Shown piece by piece: positions 45,584 to 54,126 of a stretch of DNA of 64,000 nucleotides (its first letter is position 1; every line of letters starts with the position of its first letter). This DNA is from Sulfidibacter corallicola (GTDB taxonomy: Bacteria; Acidobacteriota; Holophagae; Acanthopleuribacterales; Acanthopleuribacteraceae), in assembly GCF_017498545.1 (NCBI RefSeq), contig NZ_CP071793.1, forward strand, positions 6,275,001 to 6,339,000, read 5' to 3'. The translations under genes and the position numbers were made by a program. The notes under the pieces are model-generated. The model was not told where the DNA came from. It did no database searches and was given only the letters and a program-made list of their open reading frames with translations.

Positions 45584-46627
45584 ATGGCATTTAACTTTTC
45601 CCGAATTTTTTCAGCTTTCAATCGAGACTTGGCCATCGATCTCGGCACCGCAAACAGCCTGGTTTACGCCAAAGGATTGGGGATCGTCGTTCGCGAACCC
45701 TCGATTGTTGCCATTAACAAGGATGAAAGCCGGGTTGAAGCGGTAGGTAACGAGGCCAAGGAAATGTTGGGCCGGACGCCCAGCAACATCGTGGCGATTC
45801 GACCGATGCGCGACGGCGTCATCGCGGACTTCGAAGTCGCCGAGCAGATGCTGAGCTATTTCATTCGCAAGGCTCAGAAACAGTCTTCACCCCTCAACCT
45901 GTTTCAAGTGGATGTCGTCATCGGCGTTCCCGCGGAGATCACGCAGGTCGAACGCCGTGCGGTGCGCGACAGTGCCAAGAAGGCCGGCGCTTCCAACGTG
46001 TACCTGGTCGAGGAAGCCATGGCCGCCGCCATCGGCGCCGGTTTGCCCGTCACCGAACCGACCGGGAACATGATCGTGGACATCGGTGGTGGTTCCACCG
46101 ATGTGGCCGTCATCTCCCTTTCCGGGATCGTGTATTCCAAGACCTTGAAAGTGGCCGGCAACGCGATGGACGAGAACATCGTCCAGTACATCAAGCGCAA
46201 GTACCGATTGCTGATCGGTGAGCGCACCGCGGAAAACATCAAAACCCAAATTGGAAGCGCCTACAAGTTGGACGAACCCATGGAAATGGAAATCAAGGGT
46301 CGTTCACTGGAAAGTGGGATTCCCAAGACATTGGTCATCAACGACACCGAAATTCGCGAAGCGCTGGCCGATACGGTCGACGCCATTGTGGAAACGATCA
46401 AGATCGCGCTCGAGCGGACGCCTCCCGAATTGTCGGCCGACTTGGTGGACAAGGGCATCATCCTCACCGGCGGCGGCAGCTTGCTCAAGAATTTGGATAT
46501 TCGCTTACGGGAAGAGACCAATTTGCCGGTAAGTATTGCCGAGGAACCGTTGCTCAGCGTGGTGATGGGCGTCGGAAAGATGTTGTCCGATCCCAAGTTG
46601 CTCAAACGGGTGTGCCGTAAGAGCTGA
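45584..46627 (+). CDS. mreB: Rod-shape-determining protein MreB (bacterial actin)
   Basis: A 347-residue actin-fold ATPase that assembles membrane-bound filaments and guides the elongasome. Phosphate 1 loop RDLAIDLGTANSLVY, connect 1 EEAMAAAIGAGLPV, phosphate 2 MIVDIGGGSTDVAVIS, and adenosine motif IILTGGGSLLKNLD are all present. The N-terminal MAFNFSRIFSAF can form the amphipathic membrane-binding helix. The ATG at 45584 gives the family length; an ATG at 45530 would add 18 residues. First gene of the mreBCD-mrdA-rodA cluster, so the organism is very likely rod-shaped for at least part of its life. Confidence 0.97.
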   Translation: MAFNFSRIFSAFNRDLAIDLGTANSLVYAKGLGIVVREPSIVAINKDESRVEAVGNEAKEMLGRTPSNIVAIRPMRDGVIADFEVAEQMLSYFIRKAQKQSSPLNLFQVDVVIGVPAEITQVERRAVRDSAKKAGASNVYLVEEAMAAAIGAGLPVTEPTGNMIVDIGGGSTDVAVISLSGIVYSKTLKVAGNAMDENIVQYIKRKYRLLIGERTAENIKTQIGSAYKLDEPMEMEIKGRSLESGIPKTLVINDTEIREALADTVDAIVETIKIALERTPPELSADLVDKGIILTGGGSLLKNLDIRLREETNLPVSIAEEPLLSVVMGVGKMLSDPKLLKRVCRKS

Positions 46628-46854
46628 GATGTTTCGGATCCTCGTCGGGGATCTTCGAACACCGCGCGATCACCAGGTTCGGCTCCTTCCATGCCGGACG
46701 GTTCGCGTTGGAAGGGTAGGGAGGCGACGCGCCATGCCCACGGCAAACCACAGCGTGAGGGAATCGGGGGACGCCATCCCGGCAGTCGTTGTCGTGGATC
46801 GCGGTTCCACGGAAACGCGCATCTCGAATCGGGATCGTCGCTGAGGGGGTGACT

Positions 46855-47718
46855 TTGGCAGGCTTCGGCTTCATGAAAAAGTACCCCGAGCTCAGCCTTT
46901 TGTTGGCCTTGGAGCTGGTGGCGTTCCTGATCGTCAGCTACCAGATCCAGGTGGACGAGCGCATCAGCCTGCTCGAACGCTTGAGCCTGACCATCGTGGG
47001 CCCGATTCAGAACCTCAGCAACGGCGCGGTGGGATCCGTGACCCAACTGGTCGAGGATCGCAAGACCTTGGCCGAGCTGCAGGAAGAGAACGCCCGCCTC
47101 CGCAAGAACATGGAAGAGCTGTTCCGGGTGCGCACCCGGTTGATCGAAGCCGAAAAACAAAACCAACGCCTGCGCGACCTCCTGACATTGCCTGAAATCG
47201 AGAGTTGGAAATACGTCTATGCCGAGGTCGTGGGTCGCACCAGCCGTCGCGACGACTACATGATCATCATCAACAAGGGCTCCAATCACGGCATCAAACC
47301 CGATTTCGGCGTGTCCTGCCCTTCCGGTGTGGTCGGCGTGGTTTGGGAGGTGACCGGCAATTACAGCAAGGTCATGACCATCAACAATCCCAATGCTTCG
47401 GTCGCCGCACTGGTGCAGGAGTCCCGGTACCACGAGAGTTTCGTTTCCGGGATGGGCGGTGCCCTGGGGCGCCTCGAAAACTATCCCAATTTCGAACCGA
47501 TCGGCGTCGGTGATCTGATCACCACCTCGGGACTCGATCGGCTCTTTCCCAAAAACCTCCACATCGGACGCGTGACCTCGGGTCAGCCCTCTTCCGACAT
47601 GTTTCAGGAGGTGCGGCTCAAATTTTCTACCGATTTTTCTCGACTGGAAGAGGTAGTGGTGTTGATTCCGGTTCCCTTGGAAGGGCCGGCAGAGGAGGCC
47701 GTCCTTGAAGTGGAGTAA
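46855..47718 (+). CDS. mreC: Rod-shape-determining protein MreC
   Basis: A 287-residue bitopic periplasmic scaffold of the elongasome that binds PBP2. One membrane helix (ELSLLLALELVAFLIVSYQI) near the N-terminus, a coiled coil (EDRKTLAELQEENARLRKNMEELF) and a beta domain (EVVGRTSRRDDYMIIINKGSNHGIKPDFGV is the conserved start in parts; later GVGDLITTSGLDRLFPKNLHIGRV). The TTG at 46855 follows GAGGGG by six bases; ATG 46873 (MKKYPELS) is the alternative. It overlaps mreD by 14 bases. Confidence 0.93.
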   Translation: MAGFGFMKKYPELSLLLALELVAFLIVSYQIQVDERISLLERLSLTIVGPIQNLSNGAVGSVTQLVEDRKTLAELQEENARLRKNMEELFRVRTRLIEAEKQNQRLRDLLTLPEIESWKYVYAEVVGRTSRRDDYMIIINKGSNHGIKPDFGVSCPSGVVGVVWEVTGNYSKVMTINNPNASVAALVQESRYHESFVSGMGGALGRLENYPNFEPIGVGDLITTSGLDRLFPKNLHIGRVTSGQPSSDMFQEVRLKFSTDFSRLEEVVVLIPVPLEGPAEEAVLEVE

Positions 47719-48187
47719 GTTTTTTGGCGGCTTTCTGTTGGTGATCCTGCTCACCTTCGCCAAATCCAAGATCACCCGTTACGGCGTGCCGATCGAATTC
47801 TCCATCTTCCTGATTTTCTTCGTGATCCGATCGACAGACACCGTTCGGGCGATCCTCATGACCTTCATCCTTTCCCTGGGCTTGGATCTCATACTGCAAA
47901 CGGGTCAGGTCAAAGGTCTCGCGACGATGACGCAAATGTTACTGGTTTACGTTATTATGTTATTGAAGAAGCATGTGATTCCCAATTATGAAGATCTCTT
48001 TTTGTTGGGTTTGTTTGCGCTCTTCTACGTCGCCGAGTACTACCTGCGTTTGGGGCTCGGCAAATTGCTCAACACCTACATCTCCACCATCAGTCCCACG
48101 ATTCTGGTGTTTCACGCGCTGTTCCACACCGCGATTTTCGGTCTTTTGCTGGTTATCAACCTGAGGTTCTCGAGAGGCGATTCATGA
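47705..48187 (+). CDS. mreD: Rod-shape-determining protein MreD
   Basis: A 160-residue inner-membrane protein with about five helices (FGGFLLVILLTFAKS, FSIFLIFFVIR, ILMTFILSLGLDLIL, MLLVYVIMLLKK, LLGLFALFYVAEYYL, LVFHALFHTAIFGLLLVINL). Members are weakly conserved; identity rests on the hydrophobic pattern, length and position between mreC and mrdA. The TTG start follows GGAGG by about seven bases inside mreC. It overlaps the next gene by four bases (ATGA). Confidence 0.88.
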   Translation: MKWSKFFGGFLLVILLTFAKSKITRYGVPIEFSIFLIFFVIRSTDTVRAILMTFILSLGLDLILQTGQVKGLATMTQMLLVYVIMLLKKHVIPNYEDLFLLGLFALFYVAEYYLRLGLGKLLNTYISTISPTILVFHALFHTAIFGLLLVINLRFSRGDS

Positions 48188-49989
48188 GGTTGGCACCTAC
48201 TCCACTTGCCTTTCAAGGCAGGATCTTTTTCCTGCGGTGGGTTGTCATTTTCAGTTTTTTGATGGTGTTGGGCGGCTATTATCGCATTCAGATCCTCAAC
48301 CAGGAACGCTACGAAGAGTTGGGCGAGAGCTACCGCATCAAGAAGCGCCGCATCAAGGCCACGCGCGGCTTGATCTACGACCGTGCCGAGCGCCTGGTCA
48401 CCCAGAACATGCCCACCTACGACCTCCTGCTGCGACGGGACGAGATGGAAGAGCCCTGGCGCCGGCTCAAACCCCGCATCGCGGAATTCCTCGAGGCCGA
48501 AGAGGAAACCCTCCAGCGCAAGTACGACAACCGCTCCCATCTGTTGTCCCAGCCGGTCACCCTCATCGAGAACATCAGCTTCTCCGAATCGATGCGCATC
48601 AGGCGCAACATCATGCGCTATCCGGGTCTCGCCATCGAGACTACCGAGAAGCGGCACTACACCTACGGCCGGCTCTTCCCCCACGTGCTGGGTTACGTGA
48701 GCGAAGCTTCCAAGGAAGCGTTGCGCAAGAATCCCCGGCTGCGGTTGGGCGACGTGGTCGGCAAGAGCGGCATCGAGTTGGCCTACGATCAGTTGTTGAC
48801 CGGCACCGACGGCGAACGCACCATCGTGGCCGACCACCGCGGGGTCTACCACTCTTCCGAGATCACCACCGCGCCGCAACCGGGCGGCGACGTCGTTCTG
48901 ACCCTGGATTTCGAGCTCCAGAAGCTGGCCTTCGAAACCCTGGAAGGTCGCACCGGTTCGGTGGTCATGATGGACGTCAAGACCGGCGAGGTGCTCGTCT
49001 ACGTGTCTTCGCCCACCTTCGATCTGAACATGTTCACCGAGGGCCTCAGTCAGGAGCAATGGCAGGAGTTGTTGAAACGACCCGGCAATCCGTTGCTCAA
49101 TCGGCCCCTGCAGGGCGCCTATGCGCCCGGATCGGTCTTCAAGGTGGTCACGGCCCTGTCGGCCCTTCAAAACGGCAAGATCACCCCCAACACCACCTAC
49201 TTCTGCAACGGCGAATACAAACTGCACAACCACGTGTTCCACTGCCACAAGCGCGGCGGCCACGGCCATGTCGATGTTTCGCGCGCGCTGCAGGGCTCCT
49301 GCAACGTGTATTTCTACAACGTGGCCCGCGATCTCGATATCGAGCAGCTCGCCAAAACCGCCCACGAGCTGGGCTTGGGCGAAACCACCGGAATCGATCT
49401 GATCGGCGAGAAAAGCGGGTTGGTGCCCACGCCCAGGTGGAAGAAACAGCGCTCGGGCAAGATTTGGTATCCCGGCGAGACCCTGTCGGTGTCCATCGGG
49501 CAGGGGAGCTTGCAGACCACGCCGCTGCAGTTGCTGAGCATGATGTCGACCGTGGCCAGCGAGGGTCAGGTCATCCAGCCCCATCTCCTTCTCAAGAGCC
49601 GCCTCAACGAGACGGTCGTCCCCAACGAGGGCCGCAAAAAGCACATTTCCACCATGGAGCGGGAGTACTTTCGGCTGGTGAAGCAGGCGCTTTGGCGGGT
49701 GGTCAACAAAGAGCAAGGCACCGGCTCGCGCGCGCAGGTGCCCGGTTTCGACGTTTGCGGCAAGACCGGAACCGCCCAGTTGATCACCTTCAGTTCCGAA
49801 GCCGAACACAAAATCGATAAATACAAAAATGCCTGGTTCGCCGGGTTCGCCCCCAGGGACGAGGCCGAGGTCGCCATCGTCGTCCTGGTGGAGCACGCCG
49901 GCGCGGGTGGCGCCAAGGCCGCACCCATCGCCAAAATTCTTTTGGAAGCCTACCAGGCGCGCAAAAACAAGAAGGTCGATCCCACATGA
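48184..49989 (+). CDS. mrdA: Peptidoglycan transpeptidase PBP2
   Basis: A 601-residue class B penicillin-binding protein that crosslinks peptidoglycan in the elongasome. N-terminal membrane anchor (FFLRWVVIFSFLMVLGGYY), pedestal domain (RIKATRGLIYDRAERLVTQN; GYVSEASKEAL; GDVVGKSGIELAYDQLL), then the transpeptidase with SxxK in YAPGSVFKVVTAL (Ser about 317), SxN in LQGSCNVYFYN, and KTG in CGKTGTAQL. CNGEYKLHNHVFHCHKRGGHG has the PBP2-type cysteine/histidine zinc-binding-like insert. Starts within the mreD stop (ATGA) and overlaps rodA the same way, so the run is translationally coupled. Confidence 0.95.
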   Translation: MRLAPTPLAFQGRIFFLRWVVIFSFLMVLGGYYRIQILNQERYEELGESYRIKKRRIKATRGLIYDRAERLVTQNMPTYDLLLRRDEMEEPWRRLKPRIAEFLEAEEETLQRKYDNRSHLLSQPVTLIENISFSESMRIRRNIMRYPGLAIETTEKRHYTYGRLFPHVLGYVSEASKEALRKNPRLRLGDVVGKSGIELAYDQLLTGTDGERTIVADHRGVYHSSEITTAPQPGGDVVLTLDFELQKLAFETLEGRTGSVVMMDVKTGEVLVYVSSPTFDLNMFTEGLSQEQWQELLKRPGNPLLNRPLQGAYAPGSVFKVVTALSALQNGKITPNTTYFCNGEYKLHNHVFHCHKRGGHGHVDVSRALQGSCNVYFYNVARDLDIEQLAKTAHELGLGETTGIDLIGEKSGLVPTPRWKKQRSGKIWYPGETLSVSIGQGSLQTTPLQLLSMMSTVASEGQVIQPHLLLKSRLNETVVPNEGRKKHISTMEREYFRLVKQALWRVVNKEQGTGSRAQVPGFDVCGKTGTAQLITFSSEAEHKIDKYKNAWFAGFAPRDEAEVAIVVLVEHAGAGGAKAAPIAKILLEAYQARKNKKVDPT

Positions 49990-51095
49990 ACCGTTTCAGC
50001 CTACTGGATCGCGGGGCTTTTCTGGTCACCATGATCTTGTGTTGCCTCGGGGTGGTGTTCATCCACTCCGCCACGCGTGCCAGTACCCTCGACGCCAATC
50101 TCTGGATCAAGCAAATGATCTGGGTATGCCTGGGCATGTTGGCCTACCTGGTGCTCAGCCAGTTCGATTACAAGAAGCTGGTGACCCACGCCAACGTCTT
50201 CTACATCGCGGGCATCATCAGCTTGGCCCTGGTCCTGCTCTACGGGGACCGCATCAACGGGGCCCGCTCGTGGTTTCGCCTTCCGTTCATGAGCGTGCAG
50301 CCGTCGGAGTTCATGAAGATTGCCACGGTGTTGATGATCGCCAAGTATTTTTCGCGTTTCCAGGAGCGCCAGTCGAGCCTGTTGGAGTTCCTCGTCTCCT
50401 CGATTCTGATCGGCATACCCTTTTTCCTGATCATCCTGCAGCCGGACATGGGAACCGCCCTGGTCTACGTGCCCTTCTTCGTGATTCCCAATTTCCTGGT
50501 GGGCAACAAGGAGAGTATTTGGGTCACCGTGGCCGGGTCCATGTTGGTGGTCATCCTGATCCTGGGCGTGGTCTTCAAACCGGATTGGGTCTTTTTCCTC
50601 AAGGATTACCAGAAGAACCGCATCGTGAGCTTCATCTATCCCGACCGCGATACCTCCAACACCGGGTACCAGGTCCATCAAAGCAAGATCAGCATCGGTC
50701 AAGGTGGATTGCTGGGTAAAGGGCTGGGTAAGGGCCAGCAGACCCAGATGGGATTTCTTCCCGCACAACACAACGATTTCATCCTGGCGGTGGCGTCGGA
50801 GGAGGTTGGCTTCGTAGGCGTGGCGCTGGTATTCGCGCTGTTCCTCGTGCTTTTCATGCGGGCCTTTACCACGGCCCTCGAAGCCAGTGACGCCATGGGC
50901 AGCATTCTCGTCATGTTGGTCATCGGGACCCTGTTCACCCAAACCCTGTTCAATGCGGCGATGTTGATCGGTCTCGTTCCCACGACCGGTATTCCCTTTC
51001 CCCTGCTGAGTTACGGGGGCAGTAGCCTTTTGACCAGTTTGAGCCTGTTGGGCTTGATCCAGTCGGTGCGTACCCACCGTTTCGTCAATCATTGA
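49986..51095 (+). CDS. rodA: SEDS peptidoglycan glycosyltransferase RodA
   Basis: A 369-residue polytopic membrane protein (about ten helices) that polymerises lipid II together with PBP2. NGARSWFRLPFMSVQPSEFMKIATVLMIAKY (spread near residues 90-120), LQPDMGTALVYVPFF with the essential aspartate, GYQVHQSKISIGQGGLLGKGLGKGQQTQMGFLPAQHNDFILAVASEEVGF (extended loop segment near 220-275) and PTTGIPFPLLSYGGSSLL are the SEDS signatures. Four-base overlap with mrdA. Last gene of the elongasome cluster; no terminator was found in the following 220 bases. Confidence 0.96.
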   Translation: MNRFSLLDRGAFLVTMILCCLGVVFIHSATRASTLDANLWIKQMIWVCLGMLAYLVLSQFDYKKLVTHANVFYIAGIISLALVLLYGDRINGARSWFRLPFMSVQPSEFMKIATVLMIAKYFSRFQERQSSLLEFLVSSILIGIPFFLIILQPDMGTALVYVPFFVIPNFLVGNKESIWVTVAGSMLVVILILGVVFKPDWVFFLKDYQKNRIVSFIYPDRDTSNTGYQVHQSKISIGQGGLLGKGLGKGQQTQMGFLPAQHNDFILAVASEEVGFVGVALVFALFLVLFMRAFTTALEASDAMGSILVMLVIGTLFTQTLFNAAMLIGLVPTTGIPFPLLSYGGSSLLTSLSLLGLIQSVRTHRFVNH

Positions 51096-51319
51096 ATCGG
51101 TTTCCAGACGTCTCGATCCTGGACCGGGCGCACGACAGAACGCGAGATCGGCACCACCGGAACGGGTTTTTGCCCTTCGCGCTTCCTGCCCATGGGGGAT
51201 TCTGATCGGGTTCGCCGCGATTCCGGGTTAGAATAGGGCCGAACACCCTCGAAAACTCGTTTGTGCAACCCGGGCCCTTGTGCGGGAACCGGTTATTTTC
51301 CAGGATGAAGGATGACGTC

Positions 51320-52318
51320 ATGAGCAACTGGTACATTGCGGTGAACGGCCAGCAGGAAGGCCCCATGAATCAAGCGACACTGCTTCAAAAACTGAACTCC
51401 GGACAAATCGACCAGAACACGTTGGTGTACGGCGACGGCATGTCCGAATGGACCCCGATTTCCAAGGTCCCGGCGTTACAGCAGTCCGGTGGATCGGCCG
51501 CGCCGCCGCCACCGCCCAGAAGTGGCATGAGTTCCCATGAAGTCGACTACGAGGTGTTCGGCACCGAAATGCAGTTCGTGGAAGTGGAGTTGGATCCCGG
51601 AGAAACGGTCATCGCCGAGGCTGGCGCCATGATGTACATGCAGGACGGCATCGAAATGGAAACCCGGTTCGGCGACGGTTCCGAACCGGACAAGGGCTTC
51701 ATGGGCAAAATGTTCGAAGGCATCAAGCGGAAGGCGACCGGCGAGTCGCTTTTCATGACCTGGTTCACCAACAAGGGACAGGGCAAAAAACGCGTGGCGT
51801 TCGGTGCCCCCTATCCCGGCAAGATCATTCCGCTGGATTTGCAGAAGCTCGGCGGTCGCTTCATCTGCCAGAAGGATGCGTTCCTGGCCGCGGCCATGGG
51901 CACCAAGGTCGGTATCGCCTTGCAGCGAAAGATCGGAACCGGCCTGTTCGGCGGCGAGGGGTTCATCATGCAGAGCCTGGACGGTGACGGCATGGCCTTC
52001 GTGCACGCGGGCGGCACCATCGTCGAGCGCGAGCTGGGGCCCGGCGAAATGCTGCGCGTCGATACCGGCTGCATCGTGGGCTACACGCCGACCGTCAACT
52101 ACGACATCCAAATGGTCAAGGGCTTCAAATCCATGCTGTTCGGTGGAGAAGGCCTGGTGTTCGCCACCGTCACCGGTCCCGGCCACGTATGGTTGCAAAG
52201 CCTGCCCTTCTCGCGTCTGGCCGACCGCATCTACGCGGCCGCGCCGCAGACCGGCGGACGGAGCCAGGGTGAAGGCAGCGTGCTCGGCGGATTGGGCAAC
52301 CTGCTCGACGGCGATTGA
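51320..52318 (+). CDS. GYF_2 domain protein fused to an AIM24/TIGR00266 domain
   Basis: A 332-residue soluble protein. Residues 1-52 form a GYF_2 domain (NWYIAVNGQQEGPMNQATLL, MSEWTPISKVPAL). A Pro-rich hinge (AAPPPPPRSG) leads to the AIM24 domain (about 75-305): EVELDPGETVIAEAGAMMYM, GKIIPLDLQKLGGRFICQKDAFLAA is one strand set, LGPGEMLRVDTGCIVGYTPTVNYDIQMV. Bacterial AIM24-like proteins form a double-stranded beta-helix; their role is unknown. GYF_2 domains mediate binding to proline-rich partners, here possibly targeting. The ATG at 51320 has AAGGA seven bases upstream. Followed by a strong terminator. Confidence 0.88.
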   Translation: MSNWYIAVNGQQEGPMNQATLLQKLNSGQIDQNTLVYGDGMSEWTPISKVPALQQSGGSAAPPPPPRSGMSSHEVDYEVFGTEMQFVEVELDPGETVIAEAGAMMYMQDGIEMETRFGDGSEPDKGFMGKMFEGIKRKATGESLFMTWFTNKGQGKKRVAFGAPYPGKIIPLDLQKLGGRFICQKDAFLAAAMGTKVGIALQRKIGTGLFGGEGFIMQSLDGDGMAFVHAGGTIVERELGPGEMLRVDTGCIVGYTPTVNYDIQMVKGFKSMLFGGEGLVFATVTGPGHVWLQSLPFSRLADRIYAAAPQTGGRSQGEGSVLGGLGNLLDGD

Positions 52319-52351
52319 TGGCCGATCGCGTCGGCAGCCAATGAAGCAAGA

Positions 52352-52378
52352 AAAAGGGCCCCGGCGAGGGGCCCTTTT
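52352..52378. terminator. Bidirectional intrinsic terminator
   Basis: Arms AAAAGGGCCCC and GGGGCCCTTTT pair perfectly over 11 bp around GGCGA. With A's before and T's after, it can serve both the AIM24-like gene (plus) and the saccharopine-dehydrogenase-like gene (minus) that converge here. Confidence 0.9.
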
Positions 52379-52475
52379 CATAGGTACCTGATACCCGATA
52401 CCCGAAGCTTGATCCCGGCCATTCGGCTGATTCGATTCGGACCTTCAAAAAGGCCGCCGCGCCGAATGGCCCCCG

Positions 52476-53780
52476 CTAGTTTTGATCGCGGGCTTGAGGC
52501 TCCTTCGGCTGGTTGGCCAGACAATCTTCCAGGTAGCGGTAGGCGGGGGTCAGCTCGCCGCGATAGACGATGGTCGCCTCGCGCAGCAGTCGCTCCAGTC
52601 CGCATTCTTCGAACGGCTTGTTCAGATCCATGCGTACGAGTTCCGGCATGTATTGCGTCAGGATGCGCGAAAAGTGCTCGGATGCGTCGCGAGAGAGTTC
52701 GCAGGGCAGGTGATCGATCGACATGACCGAAGGGCCGTACCACGAGATGCCGTCTTCGATGCGGTCCTCGTCCACGAAGTAGGTGAAGGCGGGCTCGTCG
52801 ATGGTGCTGGCCTTCTTGGTGCATTCCAGGCTGCCGTCGATATCGCAACTGATGTCCCCGATCACGATCGGCAGCGCATCTTTGTGGGCCTGCATGACCG
52901 AACGCGGCAGTTGTTTGGGATAGTCGTCGTCCCAGTAGATCGTCTGCAGCAGGACGTTGTAGGAGCCCAGGAATTCGTGGAACTTGCTCTCATAGGCTTT
53001 TTTACCGTTTTTGCGGTAGTCGCCGCTGTCGAAGGGTCCGCCGTCTATGCGTCGCACGGTGTCCACGGTGGCCAGTTGGCAGTAGAAATTGCCCTCGGGA
53101 ACCCGGCCAGCCAACAGGTCTTCCGGCGTCACCCGCTCCAAGCCCAGCCACTCGCAGACTTCCACGCATCCGCCGCCCACGTTGCCGGTTCCGTTGATCA
53201 GGACCTTGAGCGGGTAACCGGTAATCGGCGGTAACTCGCCGAGACAGTGTTTGGCGTTGGCGATGGTGTCGTACTTGTAGGTCGGTTCGATTTCGCAGAG
53301 GTTGGAGTCGATCCCGTTCAACGCAAGCTTGCGGCCGACCACATTGAAGGTGTCGATGGCACCGGCGATTCCGGCGTAACGGCCGAAGGCGATGGTTCGC
53401 GAACCTTCCTTGTCGCGCATGACCTCGTAATCGATGAGCGTCGCCTTCTTGTCGATGAACTCCTGGAGCAGCGGCATGTTGTAGGCCTGACCCTTGATGG
53501 TGTGCGAAAAGGCCACGTGGACCTGGTCAGGCAGAATCGCTTCCCGGGCCGGTTCCTTGATGCCGAGCACCAGTTCGGCGCCTTCCAGCGAGTCCGATAG
53601 CCGGGCTCCGGCTTCCGCGTATTCCTCGTCGGGAAAATACCGATACTTGCTTTTCTCCACGACGACCGGAATCCCCTTTTTCGCCAGTTGCGTCACCGCG
53701 TTGGGCGTCAAGGGCGTCCGGGCCTCCCAAGAACTCTTGTGCTCGGTACGAATGAATGTTTTCAATTGCTTTTGCGTCAA
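52476..53780 (-). CDS. Saccharopine dehydrogenase/lysine-ketoglutarate-reductase-like enzyme
   Basis: A 434-residue NAD(P)-dependent enzyme of the alanine-dehydrogenase/transhydrogenase fold. IRTEHKSSWEARTPLTPNAV and FSHTIKGQAYNMPLLQEFIDKKATLIDYE (catalytic lysine-histidine part, spread near residues 90-120) match lysine-ketoglutarate reductase and the lysine-forming saccharopine dehydrogenase; YPLKVLINGTGNVGGGCVEVCEWLG is the nucleotide-binding loop. The C-terminal part, PIVIGDISCDIDGSLECTKKASTIDEPAFTY, fits the same family. It would act in lysine degradation or biosynthesis by the saccharopine route. The partner glutamate-forming saccharopine dehydrogenase is not in the window. TTG at 53780 follows GGGGGAG by five bases; a GTG at 53795 overlaps the SD. 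Confidence 0.85.
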   Translation of the reverse strand: MTQKQLKTFIRTEHKSSWEARTPLTPNAVTQLAKKGIPVVVEKSKYRYFPDEEYAEAGARLSDSLEGAELVLGIKEPAREAILPDQVHVAFSHTIKGQAYNMPLLQEFIDKKATLIDYEVMRDKEGSRTIAFGRYAGIAGAIDTFNVVGRKLALNGIDSNLCEIEPTYKYDTIANAKHCLGELPPITGYPLKVLINGTGNVGGGCVEVCEWLGLERVTPEDLLAGRVPEGNFYCQLATVDTVRRIDGGPFDSGDYRKNGKKAYESKFHEFLGSYNVLLQTIYWDDDYPKQLPRSVMQAHKDALPIVIGDISCDIDGSLECTKKASTIDEPAFTYFVDEDRIEDGISWYGPSVMSIDHLPCELSRDASEHFSRILTQYMPELVRMDLNKPFEECGLERLLREATIVYRGELTPAYRYLEDCLANQPKEPQARDQN

Positions 53781-54126
53781 CTTAGCTCCCCCCACAAAGC
53801 CTTTTCACACGTCGAGGCGCCCCTGTGCGGGCGGCGCTCGCCCCTCTCCATTGTTTCGTGGTTTTCGGTTGATGGATGGCCGGATGAGTTCCGTCTTCAC
53901 GACGCTTCGCCATGTGCGAGAAGAGACCGCTTCTCGTTTGGCGCGTTCCCGGCTGGCTCGAACGTTCCCGATCGAGCATCGCGTGCCGGTGGCTGACGTG
54001 ATCGGGCTTTCGATGTCGTGGCGGTGACCGACGCCGTGACACCGAAGGTGGTGATCCGGTTGCGAGATGAAACGACAACGGACGGGGCCGGCCTGACCCG
54101 AGGGCGACCGACCGCGTCCGTGGTAA
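53781..54126. other. Intergenic region
   Basis: About 346 bases between two minus-strand genes. No coding frame with support and no clear hairpin; it should carry the promoter of the saccharopine-dehydrogenase-like gene. Confidence 0.4.

Noticed and set aside
48112..49896. A 594-codon minus-strand frame opposite mrdA
   Set aside because: mrdA has all three transpeptidase motifs and is coupled to mreD and rodA.
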